From Nitrosomonadales bacterium (GTDB lineage: Bacteria > Pseudomonadota > Gammaproteobacteria > Burkholderiales > Gallionellaceae): 64,000 nucleotides of DNA. The stretch covers positions 1 through 64,000 of the forward strand of contig JACQFX010000010.1 in the NCBI GenBank assembly GCA_016199835.1. The letters run 5' to 3'. The position numbers and the translations under genes are program-made. Positions 37,084 through 46,689 of this stretch are shown here, piece after piece. How positions within the stretch are numbered: the stretch's first letter is position 1; each line of letters begins with the position of its first letter. The notes beneath the pieces were generated by a model. That model was not told where the DNA came from and searched no databases. It was given only the letters and a program-made list of their open reading frames with translations.

Positions 37084-37539
37084 TCAACAATGCTTTGCTT
37101 TGAGCACCAAGGCCAAGCCCAGCAGGCTTTGAGCCAGATAGGAGATGCTGGCTATGCCATGTAATGCCTTGAAGCGGTCGGCCAATGCGCTGTGCATCAC
37201 GTCGCCGGGAAATACCTGTGCCTTGAGATCGGCCATGATGGGCTGGAGTACGAATTGCCCTATCAGGGTCAATAGCAGCATGGCGGCAACGATGCGGAAC
37301 TGCGGCAGCCGGAGCGCTGCCCGGCCAGAGGTGGAGAGGTGGTAAATCAGCAGATAACAGGCGCTGGCCAAGCCGACATAGGCGATCAGGGCGAACATCT
37401 TGCCCGCGAGTGCGCCCGCCAGCATGCGGTCTGGCAAGGACTGGAACAGCACGGGCACGGACAGGTAGCCTATGCCCCACAGTCCGCCCACCCACGCAGT
37501 GACTGCGAGCTGCGCCAAACCATCGGTAAATTTCCTCAT
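37084..37539 (-). CDS. DUF4149 membrane protein
   Basis: A 151-residue protein with four membrane helices (LAQLAVTAWVGGLWGIGYL, ALIAYVGLASACYLLIY, FRIVAAMLLLTLIGQFVL, SISYLAQSLLGLALVL), matching the DUF4149 family found in proteobacteria. The function is unknown. It is divergent from hfq, with 137 bp between them. Confidence 0.85.
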   Translation of the reverse strand: MRKFTDGLAQLAVTAWVGGLWGIGYLSVPVLFQSLPDRMLAGALAGKMFALIAYVGLASACYLLIYHLSTSGRAALRLPQFRIVAAMLLLTLIGQFVLQPIMADLKAQVFPGDVMHSALADRFKALHGIASISYLAQSLLGLALVLKAKHC

Positions 37540-37676
37540 AATCCTATATCTCGATCGCTATGTGTTGGCGCTACTTTACCAGCTTGTGGGGGGCTGCGGA
37601 TATCGCATGAAGGCTCTTCCTGTGACGGCAAAAATCCAGTAGAGTTATTCCCCCAATAACAACAAGAGCGCACACC

Positions 37677-37907
37677 ATGACTACCAAAGGGCAACAATTA
37701 CAAGACCCGTTCCTGAATACGCTACGCAAGGAACATGTGCAGGTCGCCATTTATCTGGTAAACGGCATCAAGTTGCAGGGGCAGGTTGAGTCGTTCGACC
37801 AGTATGTGATCCTGCTGAAGAACACCGTGACCCAGATGGTATATAAGCATGCCGTTTCCACTATCGTTCCCGCACGCGCTGTCAACATCCAGATCGACGA
37901 CGAGTAA
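37677..37907 (+). CDS. hfq: RNA chaperone Hfq
   Basis: A 76-residue Sm-like protein that forms hexamers and pairs small RNAs with mRNAs. It has [20 protein letters not shown] (Sm1) and the Sm2 motif [10 protein letters not shown]. The short tail is typical of betaproteobacteria. Its TAA shares a base with the ATG of hflX (TAATG). Confidence 0.98.
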   Translation: MTTKGQQLQDPFLNTLRKEHVQVAIYLVNGIKLQGQVESFDQYVILLKNTVTQMVYKHAVSTIVPARAVNIQIDDE

Positions 37908-39073
37908 TGCACGAGCCTACAACCGCCCCTAATACGGCGGTATTGGTCAGTCTCGATTTCGGCGCGCCGGATTACGCAGAAAGCCTGGAAGAGTTGAAGC
38001 TGCTGGCGGAAAGCGCCGGCGTGCATACCATCGCGCTGGTGGAAGGCAAGCGCCAGCGCCCCGATGCGTCGACGTTTGCGGGCAGCGGCAAGGTGGACGA
38101 GATCGCCGCGATCGTCGAGCAGCATGCAGAGCACTCCGAACATCACGAGACGCCGCTGGTCATTTTCAATCACGACCTTACTCCCGCGCAGATGCGCAAT
38201 CTGTCCGCCCGCATCAACACGCGCGTGATCGACCGCACCATGCTGATCCTGGATATATTTGCCTTGCGCGCGCAAAGCCACGAAGGCAAGGTGCAGGTCG
38301 AGCTGGCGCAGCTCAAGTATCTTTCCACGCGTCTGGCCGGCATGAATCAGGACATGGGGCAGCAGAAATTCGCGGTCGGCGCGCGCGGCCCCGGCGAGAC
38401 GCAACTGGAACTGGATCGGCGCAAGCTGGCACGGCGGGTCGATTTGCTCAATGAGCGGCTGAAGAAGCTCAAGCGCCAACGTGAAGTGATGCGCCGCGCG
38501 CGCAACCGCTCCGATGTGCTGTCGGTGTCCATCGTCGGTTACACCAACGCGGGAAAGTCCACCTTGTTCAACCGCCTGACCAATGCCAACGTGTATGCGG
38601 CCAACCAGTTGTTTGCCACGCTGGACACCACTTCGCGCAAACTCTTCCTGGAAGGCGAAAGCAAAGTGCAAGTGGTGCTGTCGGATACGGTAGGCTTTAT
38701 CCGTCATCTGCCGCACGGACTGGTGGCGGCGTTTCGCGGTACGCTGGAAGAGACTGCGCAGGCCGATCTGCTGCTGCACGTGGTGGATGCCAACAGCCCG
38801 GAGCGGCATGACCAGATCGCCGAAGTGAACAAGGTGCTGCAGGAGGTCGGTGCGCAGCATATCCCGCAGATACTGATATTCAACAAGATCGATTTGCAGG
38901 ACTTGCCCGCAGGCGTGCAACGCGACGAATATGGTAGAATCTCGCGTATTCACTTGAGTGCAAAAACCGGCGCGGGTATCGACGAATTACGCGCAGCGCT
39001 GGCCGAGATGCGCGATGCGCACGGGCAGGAGGCGCAGGCGCAAGAACGACCGTGGCACCCCCTCGATGATTGA
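37907..39073 (+). CDS. hflX: GTPase HflX
   Basis: A 388-residue ribosome-associated GTPase that splits stalled ribosomes. It has an N-terminal HflX domain (TFAGSGKVDEIAAIV), a Gly-rich segment (GARGPGETQLELDRR) and the G domain with VGYTNAGKSTLFN, DTVGFIRHLP and FNKIDL. The start overlaps the hfq stop by one base. It belongs to the conserved hfq-hflX-hflK-hflC order. Confidence 0.96.
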   Translation: MHEPTTAPNTAVLVSLDFGAPDYAESLEELKLLAESAGVHTIALVEGKRQRPDASTFAGSGKVDEIAAIVEQHAEHSEHHETPLVIFNHDLTPAQMRNLSARINTRVIDRTMLILDIFALRAQSHEGKVQVELAQLKYLSTRLAGMNQDMGQQKFAVGARGPGETQLELDRRKLARRVDLLNERLKKLKRQREVMRRARNRSDVLSVSIVGYTNAGKSTLFNRLTNANVYAANQLFATLDTTSRKLFLEGESKVQVVLSDTVGFIRHLPHGLVAAFRGTLEETAQADLLLHVVDANSPERHDQIAEVNKVLQEVGAQHIPQILIFNKIDLQDLPAGVQRDEYGRISRIHLSAKTGAGIDELRAALAEMRDAHGQEAQAQERPWHPLDD

Positions 39074-39111
39074 TTAACGGGAAACCGGGCTAACTGATAG
39101 CAGGATGGACT

Positions 39112-40320
39112 ATGGGATTGAATGACCCGCAATGGGGTGGCAACAAGAACAACAGCGGACCGCCGGATCTGGAAGCGATCCTGCGCGGCATTAATGACAA
39201 GATCTCGGCGCTGTTCGGCGGCAAGGGCAGCGGGCCGACCAAGGGCGGCAGTGCGCCCAAAGGCGCGGGCAGCGGTATCGGCCTGATCGTGATCGTCATC
39301 GCGCTGATCTGGATCGGCAGCGGCTTCTACATCGTGGACGCCAGCCAGCGTGGCGTGGTATTGCGCTTCGGCAAATACCTCGAAGCGACGCAGGCCGGTC
39401 CGCGCTGGCATCTGCCGTTCCCCATCGAGACCGTGGAAGTGGTGAATCTGAGCCAGGTCAGGACGGTGGAGGTTGGCTACCGCGACAACGTCAAGAACAA
39501 GATGCTGAAAGAGTCGCTGATGCTGACCGATGACGAGAACATCATCGACATCCAGTTCGCCGTGCAATATTTCCTGAAAGATCCCGCCGATTACCTGTTC
39601 AACAACCGCATGCCGGACGAGAACGTGCGCCAAGCAGCGGAGACCGCCATTCGCGAAGTGGTGGGCAAGAACAAGATGGACTTCGTGCTGTATGAAGGGC
39701 GCGAGCAGGTGGCGGCGGCCACTACGAAACTCATCCAGGACATCCTGGATCGTTATAAGTCCGGCATTCTGGTGAGCAAGGTCACCATGCAGAACGCGCA
39801 GCCGCCCGAGCAGGTGCAGGCGGCGTTCGACGATGCGGTGAAAGCCGGGCAGGACAGGGAGCGCCAGAAGAACGAAGGCCAGGCTTATGCCAACGATGTG
39901 GTGCCCAAGGCCAAGGGCGCAGCGGCGCGCCTGATGCAGGAAGCGGACGGCTACAAGCAGCGCGTGATTGCGAACGCGGAGGGCGATGCCAGCCGCTTCA
40001 AACAGGTCCTGGTGGAATATGAGAAAGCACCGCAGGTCACGCGCGAGCGCATGTACATAGACATGATGCAACAGATACTGAGCAGCAGCAGCAAGGTGAT
40101 GGTGGATCAGAAGGCCGGCAGCAGCCTGCTGTATCTGCCACTGGACAAACTGATCCAGAGCACTAATCCGGGGGCGACACCGTTGCCGGATATGCAGACG
40201 GCGGCAGGCAGGTCGGCCAATAATGCGGAGCAAGTCGCTCCGGCAGCTCCAGCTACGCTTGAACCGGCAACCAATGTGCGCGATGCCTTGCGCGGTCGCG
40301 ACAGGGAGGCACGTCCATGA
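39112..40320 (+). CDS. hflK: FtsH-associated membrane protein HflK
   Basis: A 402-residue SPFH-domain protein. A Gly-rich cytoplasmic start is followed by one membrane helix (GLIVIVIALIWIGSGFYIV) and a large periplasmic SPFH/band-7 region (ASQRGVVLRFGKYLEATQAG). With HflC it encloses the FtsH protease and tunes its activity. Its stop overlaps hflC (ATGA). Confidence 0.96.
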   Translation: MGLNDPQWGGNKNNSGPPDLEAILRGINDKISALFGGKGSGPTKGGSAPKGAGSGIGLIVIVIALIWIGSGFYIVDASQRGVVLRFGKYLEATQAGPRWHLPFPIETVEVVNLSQVRTVEVGYRDNVKNKMLKESLMLTDDENIIDIQFAVQYFLKDPADYLFNNRMPDENVRQAAETAIREVVGKNKMDFVLYEGREQVAAATTKLIQDILDRYKSGILVSKVTMQNAQPPEQVQAAFDDAVKAGQDRERQKNEGQAYANDVVPKAKGAAARLMQEADGYKQRVIANAEGDASRFKQVLVEYEKAPQVTRERMYIDMMQQILSSSSKVMVDQKAGSSLLYLPLDKLIQSTNPGATPLPDMQTAAGRSANNAEQVAPAAPATLEPATNVRDALRGRDREARP

Positions 40321-41195
40321 AACATAATTTCGGCAATGCCCTGATGGGGGCAGTCGCGCTGCTGGTGCTGTTCAGCCTGAGCCTGTTCGTGGTAGACCAG
40401 CGCCAGACCGCGATCGTATTCCAGCTTGGCGAGGTGGTCTCGGTCAAGACGGAACCCGGCTTGTATTTCAAGATACCGATGGTGCAGAACGTGCGCTATT
40501 TCGATTCGCGCATCCTGACCATGGACAGCGCTGAGCCGGAACGTTTCATCACGGCGGAAAAGAAGAACGTGATGGTGGATTCTTTCGTCAAGTGGCGCAT
40601 CGCTGATGTGAAGCAGTATTACATCAGCGTGGGCGGTGATGAGGAGCGTGCACGCACGCGTTTGATGCAGACCGTGAATGCGTCCATGCGCGAGGAATTC
40701 GGCAAGCGCACCATCCACGAGGTGGTGTCGGGCGAGCGCGAGCAGATCATGAAAGTGTTGCGCGAGAAGACGGATGGCGATGCGCGCAAGATCGGCGTGG
40801 AAGTGCTGGACGTGCGTCTGAAGCGCGTGGATTTCCCGCAGGAGATCAGTGGCTCGGTCTATAGCCGCATGGAAGCGGAGCGCAAGCGCGTGGCCAACGA
40901 GCTGCGCGCGACCGGCAATGCGGAAAGCGAAAAGATACGCGCCGATGCGGATCGCCAGCGCGAAGTAATCTTGGCCGATGCCTATCGCGATGCGCAGAAA
41001 ATAAAGGGTGAAGGCGATGCCAAAGCGACCGCGATCTATGCATCCGCATTTGGCCGCAACACCGAGTTCTATTCCTTCTACCGCAGCCTGGAAGCCTATA
41101 AGCAAAGCTTCAAGAACAAGGGGGACGTGATGGTTATCGATCCTAGTTCCGCTTTCTTCAAATATCTAAAGAGCTCAGGGAAGTCGGGTAAATAG
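40317..41195 (+). CDS. hflC: FtsH-associated membrane protein HflC
   Basis: A 292-residue SPFH protein with one N-terminal membrane helix (ALMGAVALLVLFSLSLFVV), QRQTAIVFQLGEVV, and the coiled-coil region RMEAERKRVANELRATGNAE. It is the partner of HflK. ATG 40317 overlaps the hflK stop and its TAG overlaps the next GTG start, so the operon is tightly packed. Confidence 0.96.
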   Translation: MKHNFGNALMGAVALLVLFSLSLFVVDQRQTAIVFQLGEVVSVKTEPGLYFKIPMVQNVRYFDSRILTMDSAEPERFITAEKKNVMVDSFVKWRIADVKQYYISVGGDEERARTRLMQTVNASMREEFGKRTIHEVVSGEREQIMKVLREKTDGDARKIGVEVLDVRLKRVDFPQEISGSVYSRMEAERKRVANELRATGNAESEKIRADADRQREVILADAYRDAQKIKGEGDAKATAIYASAFGRNTEFYSFYRSLEAYKQSFKNKGDVMVIDPSSAFFKYLKSSGKSGK

Positions 41196-41380
41196 TGCTG
41201 GAGTACTGGCTGACAGGATTGGCGCTCATGCTCGTCATCGAGGGGGTGCTGCCCTTCCTGTTTCCCGACGTGTGGCGGGAAACCTTCCGCAAACTGGTAA
41301 CGCTCACAGATGGGCAGCTCCGTTTTGTTGGAATAACGTCCATGCTGTCCGGGCTGTTGCTGTTGTACTTAGTGAAATGA
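41195..41380 (+). CDS. DUF2065 small membrane protein
   Basis: A 61-residue protein with two membrane helices (LTGLALMLVIEGVLPFLFP and FVGITSMLSGLLLLYLV), matching DUF2065/YjeT. It regularly follows hflC in proteobacteria; its function is unknown. It starts at GTG 41195 inside the hflC stop (TAGTG) and its TGA overlaps the hisZ ATG. Confidence 0.9.
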   Translation: MLEYWLTGLALMLVIEGVLPFLFPDVWRETFRKLVTLTDGQLRFVGITSMLSGLLLLYLVK

Positions 41381-42549
41381 ATATGTCGAATTCGAACTGG
41401 CTGTTACCAGAATACATTCAGGATATGTTGCCGGACGAGGCCGGACGCATCGAAAACATGCGCGCCGACGTGCTGGAATTGTTGCGCCTGTCGGGCTATC
41501 AACTGGTGGCCCCGCCCTTGCTGGAATACGCCGAGTCGCTGCTGGTCAATGGCAGCCACGACATGAATCTGCGCACGTTCAAACTGGTGGATCAACTGAG
41601 CGGGCGCACGCTGGGTTTGCGCGCCGATATCACGCCGCAGGTGGCGCGCATCGACGCGCACCTGCTCAACCGTCAGGGTGTTACGCGATTGTGTTACGCG
41701 GGCAGCGTGCTGCACACCCAGCCCGCCGGGCTGATGCGCACGCGCGAACCGTTGCAGATAGGCGCGGAGTTATATGGGCACAGCGGACTGGAGAGCGATC
41801 TCGAAGTGCAGCGTTTGATGTTGCAGACATTGGCTGCACTCGGCATCGACGGTGTGCATCTCGATCTCGGCCATGTTGCGCTGTTCCGCGCGCTGGTCAG
41901 GCGCGCGCAGATAGGCGCTGCTCTGGAGGCGGAATTATTCCGTGTGCTGCAAGGCAAGGATGTTTCTGCATTGCGCAGCCTGGTCCAGGGTTTGCCGCAG
42001 GACGTGCAGGATGCATTGCTGGCATTGCCGCAACTATATGGTGGAATGGAGACGATAGAGCGTGCGCGTGCGACGTTGCCGGACTATCCCGAAGTTGCCG
42101 CAGCGCTGAATGAGCTGGAACAGGCCGCAATCCACCTGCAACCATTGGCGCATAGCGTGGGTATAGACCTGGCCGAATTGCGCGGCTACCACTATCACAG
42201 CGGAATGGTGTTCGCCGCCTATCATGCAGGCAGCCACGATGCGATTGCGCTGGGCGGTCGTTACGATGACGTGGGCAAGAGTTTCGGGCGTGCGCGCCCT
42301 GCCACGGGGTTCAGCATGGACTTGCGCCAGTTGCACAGCCTGCTTGCGCCGCAGGATCAGTCCAGGGGCGTGCTCGCGCCGTATCGCGATGACCCCGCGT
42401 TACAGGAAAAGATCGCGCAACTGCGTGCGGAAGGACAGGCCGTGGTCGTGGATCTGCTGGGCGAAGCGGCGCATCGCGCCGAATTGAATTGTGATCGCGA
42501 ACTAGTGTTGCGCGATGGCGCGTGGGTAGTGGTTGAACTAAATAATTGA
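41377..42549 (+). CDS. hisZ: ATP phosphoribosyltransferase regulatory subunit HisZ
   Basis: A 390-residue histidyl-tRNA synthetase paralogue that activates the short HisG in histidine synthesis. It has motif 2-like TLGLRADITPQVARIDAHLL and GMVFAAYHAG. It lacks the anticodon-binding domain of true HisRS. ATG 41377 overlaps the previous stop; a second ATG follows two codons later. The hisZ-purA order is common in betaproteobacteria. Confidence 0.93.
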   Translation: MNMSNSNWLLPEYIQDMLPDEAGRIENMRADVLELLRLSGYQLVAPPLLEYAESLLVNGSHDMNLRTFKLVDQLSGRTLGLRADITPQVARIDAHLLNRQGVTRLCYAGSVLHTQPAGLMRTREPLQIGAELYGHSGLESDLEVQRLMLQTLAALGIDGVHLDLGHVALFRALVRRAQIGAALEAELFRVLQGKDVSALRSLVQGLPQDVQDALLALPQLYGGMETIERARATLPDYPEVAAALNELEQAAIHLQPLAHSVGIDLAELRGYHYHSGMVFAAYHAGSHDAIALGGRYDDVGKSFGRARPATGFSMDLRQLHSLLAPQDQSRGVLAPYRDDPALQEKIAQLRAEGQAVVVDLLGEAAHRAELNCDRELVLRDGAWVVVELNN

Positions 42550-42550
42550 G

Positions 42551-42575
42551 GTAGGTCGGGCTTTGCCCGACCTAC
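42551..42575. repeat. REP-like palindrome after hisZ
   Basis: A compact 25-bp palindrome, GTAGGTCGGG-CTTTG-CCCGACCTAC, one base after the hisZ stop. This is the shortest, near-perfect form of the family. Confidence 0.92.
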
Positions 42576-42593
42576 AGTCTGCGAAATTGAAGT

Positions 42594-42652
42594 GTAGGGT
42601 GGGCGCATCGTGCCCACGCGGAGAAAATCGGTGGGCAATCTGCCCACCCTAC
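42594..42652. repeat. Second-type palindrome GTAGGGTGGGC...GCCCACCCTAC
   Basis: A 59-bp inverted repeat with GTAGGGTGGGC at 42594 and GCCCACCCTAC ending at 42652, and inner GCCCAC/GTGGGC arms. It differs in arm sequence from the GTAGGTCGGG class and lies between it and purA. Confidence 0.9.
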
Positions 42653-42657
42653 GTTAG

Positions 42658-43980
<1,323 letters not shown>

Positions 43981-44010
43981 TCGTCATCCCTCTTCCTGAG
44001 GGAATTGACG

Positions 44011-44736
44011 TTACGATGGGTAGATCAGGCCAAAACGTATGGCCTTGACCACGGCCTGCCGGCGCGAGGTGACATCGAACTTGCGCCGCAGGTTGCCGAA
44101 ATGAAAGTTCACTACAGCCTCTGAGCAATGCAGTATTTGCGCGATATCCCAGGAGCTTTTCCCGATAGCGCTCCACTGCAGGCATTCCATTTCGCGGTTG
44201 GTGATGGAAGGCGGTTTTATCGTGTCGGCAACAGGTTGGGCAAAACGCAGCGAAGACTCGAAGACGAAATCGCGCATCAGTGCAAGCGCGGGCAGATTGC
44301 GCAAGGCATCGCGCATGAAGCGTTTCCCGGGCGCTACATCATTCGCGAAACACAGGATACCCAGTTCGCCATTCGTTCCGTGGAACGGCAAGGTGATGCC
44401 GGCGCGCAGACCGTAGGCGCAGGCTGTCTCATACATTTCCCGTTGCTGTTTGCTGGCAAACACATGCGGCTCCCAGATCAGGGGCGTTGAGCGCGTGATG
44501 CAATGGATCACAATGGGGTCTATATGCACCAGCTTGGCGTCGTCGTAAATCTTGCGCCATTCCGATGAATAGTTGCTGTGCAGGAATGCGTCCTCCAGCG
44601 ACATGTTGCGGTTCGGCACGATGGCGATGAGTGTCTGCTCATAGCCGTGATCGCGAGCCAACTGGAATACCGTTTTACTCCAGGCCTCTTCAGTACCGCA
44701 TTCAAGCAGCGCAGTGAATTGCTCGATGGATTTCAT
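44011..44736 (-). CDS. LuxR-type regulator with autoinducer-binding domain (LuxR solo)
   Basis: A 241-residue regulator. The N-terminal autoinducer-binding domain keeps the usual ligand-pocket residues (W and Y in SSEWRKIYDD, D-P in HIDPIV, W in LIWEPHVF, G in YGLRAGITLP). The C-terminal GerE HTH is TNREMECLQWSAIGKSSWDI followed by CSEAVVNFHFGNLRRKF. ATG 44736 has GGGAGA upstream. No luxI-type synthase lies in the window, so it is a solo that may sense signals made elsewhere. Confidence 0.88.
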   Translation of the reverse strand: MKSIEQFTALLECGTEEAWSKTVFQLARDHGYEQTLIAIVPNRNMSLEDAFLHSNYSSEWRKIYDDAKLVHIDPIVIHCITRSTPLIWEPHVFASKQQREMYETACAYGLRAGITLPFHGTNGELGILCFANDVAPGKRFMRDALRNLPALALMRDFVFESSLRFAQPVADTIKPPSITNREMECLQWSAIGKSSWDIAQILHCSEAVVNFHFGNLRRKFDVTSRRQAVVKAIRFGLIYPS

Positions 44737-45175
44737 ATGCAATATCTCCCAATATATGCATACTCTTCTCCTCGTGCTGCTTGTATATGGCTCCTTCTGC
44801 GGGAGTTTGTTTCAGGATTTTTCATCCGGCTGCCCGGTTGCCTTGCGCTTTCCTGTGGCCGGTATGCAGCCCGATCGGGTCGTTGTTATCGGCCGTCTTG
44901 CTTACTTGCTGTCGACAATGGATCAGGAATTGCGGAGTCTACATCAAGTCATACAGCAGGCAATTTCGCATCGCAATTCAAATTCATGACCGGACGCCCA
45001 GAAAGTACCCGATATTGTAGTATGGGTAAGCTATTTGTTCATATAGGTTGCTGCTTACCCAACGCTATCCGGCTTTTCGGATATGCAACGGGCAGCAGGG
45101 AATGTCCATTTTTATACATGCTAATATGCTTGTCGGAATCCGTTGACAATTTCCACAGGCGCACTGGAGGATGGC
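44737..45175. other. Leader region upstream of the hyp operon
   Basis: This is 439 bp between the luxR gene and the hyp operon. An inverted repeat GGGTAAGC (45024-45031) / GCTTACCC (45053-45060) with a 21-base spacer may be an operator or hairpin. A 76-codon ORF from 44759 begins with a hydrophobic stretch but shows no family features, so it is not called. It must hold the divergent promoters. Confidence 0.5.
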
Positions 45176-45280
45176 ATGGATAATGGCATCTGGATAGGGA
45201 CGGGAGTGCTGCTGTTCATGTTGCTCAGTTATGCATTTGCCATGTGGCTTGGACGCAACAGGCTTGCGTTTGCGCATTAA
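45176..45280 (+). CDS. 34-residue single-helix membrane peptide
   Basis: MDNGIWIGTGVLLFMLLSYA is followed by FAMWLGRNRLAFAH. It has one membrane helix and a basic/His tail. GGAGG lies 6 bases before ATG 45176 and hypA starts 14 bases after its stop, so it is probably translated. It resembles small accessory subunits such as CydX in shape only; its function is unknown. Confidence 0.55.
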   Translation: MDNGIWIGTGVLLFMLLSYAFAMWLGRNRLAFAH

Positions 45281-45294
45281 GGGTGTGCCGGGAT

Positions 45295-45636
45295 ATGCAT
45301 GAAATGTCTCTCGCCGAAAATGTGCTGCAAATCATCGAAGATTCGGCACGTACGCAAAAATTTCAGCGCGTGCGTGCCGTGGTGCTGGAAATCGGCGCGC
45401 TGTCCTCCGTGGAGCCTGATGCCATGCGCTTCTGTTTTGATGCGCTGACCAGCGGCAGTATCGCCGAGGGTGCGCGACTGGAGATCATTGAAATGCCGGG
45501 TGCAGCACACTGCTCCGAATGTGGGAAAACGGTAGTGGTGCGGGAGCAATACGGCCTGTGTCCGGAATGCGGCAGCGCGCGTTTGCAGATCGTCGCGGGT
45601 GACAGGATGCGCGTGAAAGAGCTGAAAGTGGAATAA
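45295..45636 (+). CDS. hypA: Hydrogenase nickel-insertion protein HypA
   Basis: A 113-residue nickel chaperone. The MHE start carries the nickel-binding His2. The zinc site is CSECGKT...CPECGSA. It delivers nickel to the NiFe-hydrogenase large subunit with HypB. ATG 45295 is used because the MHE start is essential; upstream in-frame codons are not part of the family. Confidence 0.95.
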   Translation: MHEMSLAENVLQIIEDSARTQKFQRVRAVVLEIGALSSVEPDAMRFCFDALTSGSIAEGARLEIIEMPGAAHCSECGKTVVVREQYGLCPECGSARLQIVAGDRMRVKELKVE

Positions 45637-45639
45637 GCC

Positions 45640-45714
45640 ATGTGTCAGGTTTGCACAACTGACCGAGCCTGGCATAAGAAGTATTGGAGCAAGGCAATTG
45701 TGAGACAACCATGA
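45640..45714 (+). CDS. 24-residue CxxC peptide between hypA and hypB
   Basis: It reads MCQVCTTDRAWHKKYWSKAI and four more residues. It begins three bases after the hypA stop and its TGA overlaps the next small ORF's ATG (ATGA). The overlap suggests translation; the function is unknown. Confidence 0.35.
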   Translation: MCQVCTTDRAWHKKYWSKAIVRQP

Positions 45715-45857
45715 AACCGAAAACGATGAAAAGGCTGTTAGCCCTCCCCGAGGAGCATCAGGAGAAAGTGTGGAAGCTGGCGATGGACAGGCTTAAAGAG
45801 CAGGCGATCCGGAAAAACAAAAAATCACAGAAGCAGGATGAGCCGCCGCAAAAATGA
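45711..45857 (+). CDS. 48-residue basic peptide between hypA and hypB
   Basis: A Lys-rich, helical, very charged peptide ([20 protein letters not shown] start; many Lys/Gln to the end). It overlaps the preceding 24-codon ORF by ATGA. No family is recognised. It may be a small accessory protein or chance. Confidence 0.4.
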   Translation: MKPKTMKRLLALPEEHQEKVWKLAMDRLKEQAIRKNKKSQKQDEPPQK

Positions 45858-45894
45858 TGCTCGTCTTGCTTCAAATTTTGCGGAGGTAATGCGC

Positions 45895-46689
45895 ATGTGT
45901 ACTACTTGCGGTTGCGGCGGCCATGCTGCGTTGATTGAAGGCCGGGCCATGCGGCGTGCGCCACGCAAGCCGGGTGGGGCGGTTGCCTATCGCCCACTGG
46001 TCGAGTCGTCACAGATCGAGGTGGAGCATGATACTGCGCAAGTTCGTATCGTCCGTGTCGAACGCGATATTCTGGCCAAGAACGATGCCTTGGCGGCGAA
46101 TAACCGTGCCTTGTTTACCGCACGAAATATTCTTGCGCTGAATCTGGTTTCCAGCCCGGGTTCCGGCAAAACCACGCTGCTGGTGCGCACGCTGCAAGCG
46201 CTGAAAGAAAAATCTCCGCTGGCGGTGATTGAAGGCGACCAACAGACCGACAACGATGCCGAGCGCATACGTGCCACCGGCGTGCAAGCGATCCAGATCA
46301 ACACTGGCAAGGGTTGCCATCTCGATGCGCAGATGATCGCACGTGCGCTCGATGAATTGCCGCTGCTGAATGATGGCCTGCTGTTCATCGAAAACGTCGG
46401 CAACCTGGTGTGTCCCGCCGCGTTCGATCTCGGTGAGGCGGCCAAGGTGGTGGTGCTGTCGGTGACCGAGGGCGAAGACAAACCGCTCAAATATCCCGAC
46501 ATGTTTCGCGCCGCAAAACTCATGTTGCTGAACAAATGCGACCTGCTGCCATATCTCGACTTCGATGTCGCTCTGGCTGAGGAATATGCGCGTCGCGTCA
46601 ATCCGGATATTGAGGTGATACGCGTGTCGGCGAAGAGCGGTGAAGGGATGCAAATGTGGCTGGACTGGGTGAAGCGGAAAGCAGCATGA
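45895..46689 (+). CDS. hypB: Hydrogenase nickel-incorporation GTPase HypB
   Basis: A 264-residue GTPase. The start MCTTCGCGG holds the high-affinity metal-binding Cys motif. The P-loop is [11 protein letters not shown] (about residue 84), with [25 protein letters not shown] and [10 protein letters not shown] following. There is no long His-rich stretch. ATG 45895 has GGAGG upstream, which is preferred to the 19-codon longer frame. Its TGA overlaps the next ATG. Confidence 0.95.
   Translation: MCTTCGCGGHAALIEGRAMRRAPRKPGGAVAYRPLVESSQIEVEHDTAQVRIVRVERDILAKNDALAANNRALFTARNILALNLVSSPGSGKTTLLVRTLQALKEKSPLAVIEGDQQTDNDAERIRATGVQAIQINTGKGCHLDAQMIARALDELPLLNDGLLFIENVGNLVCPAAFDLGEAAKVVVLSVTEGEDKPLKYPDMFRAAKLMLLNKCDLLPYLDFDVALAEEYARRVNPDIEVIRVSAKSGEGMQMWLDWVKRKAA

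Noticed and set aside
41272-41376. Longer N terminus for HisZ
   Set aside because: The upstream in-frame codons overlap the DUF2065 gene in another frame and do not resemble HisZ; ATG 41377 overlaps the previous stop as elsewhere in the operon.
42551-42652. CRISPR array suggested by clustered repeats
   Set aside because: The repeats are single palindromes of two sequence classes with no regular spacers and no cas genes nearby.
44578-45183. A 201-codon open frame upstream of the hyp operon
   Set aside because: It starts within luxR on the opposite strand and crosses the intergenic region without family features or a ribosome site.
45838-45894. Nineteen extra N-terminal residues for HypB
   Set aside because: HypB proteins start with the MCTTCGC motif, and GGAGG precedes ATG 45895.
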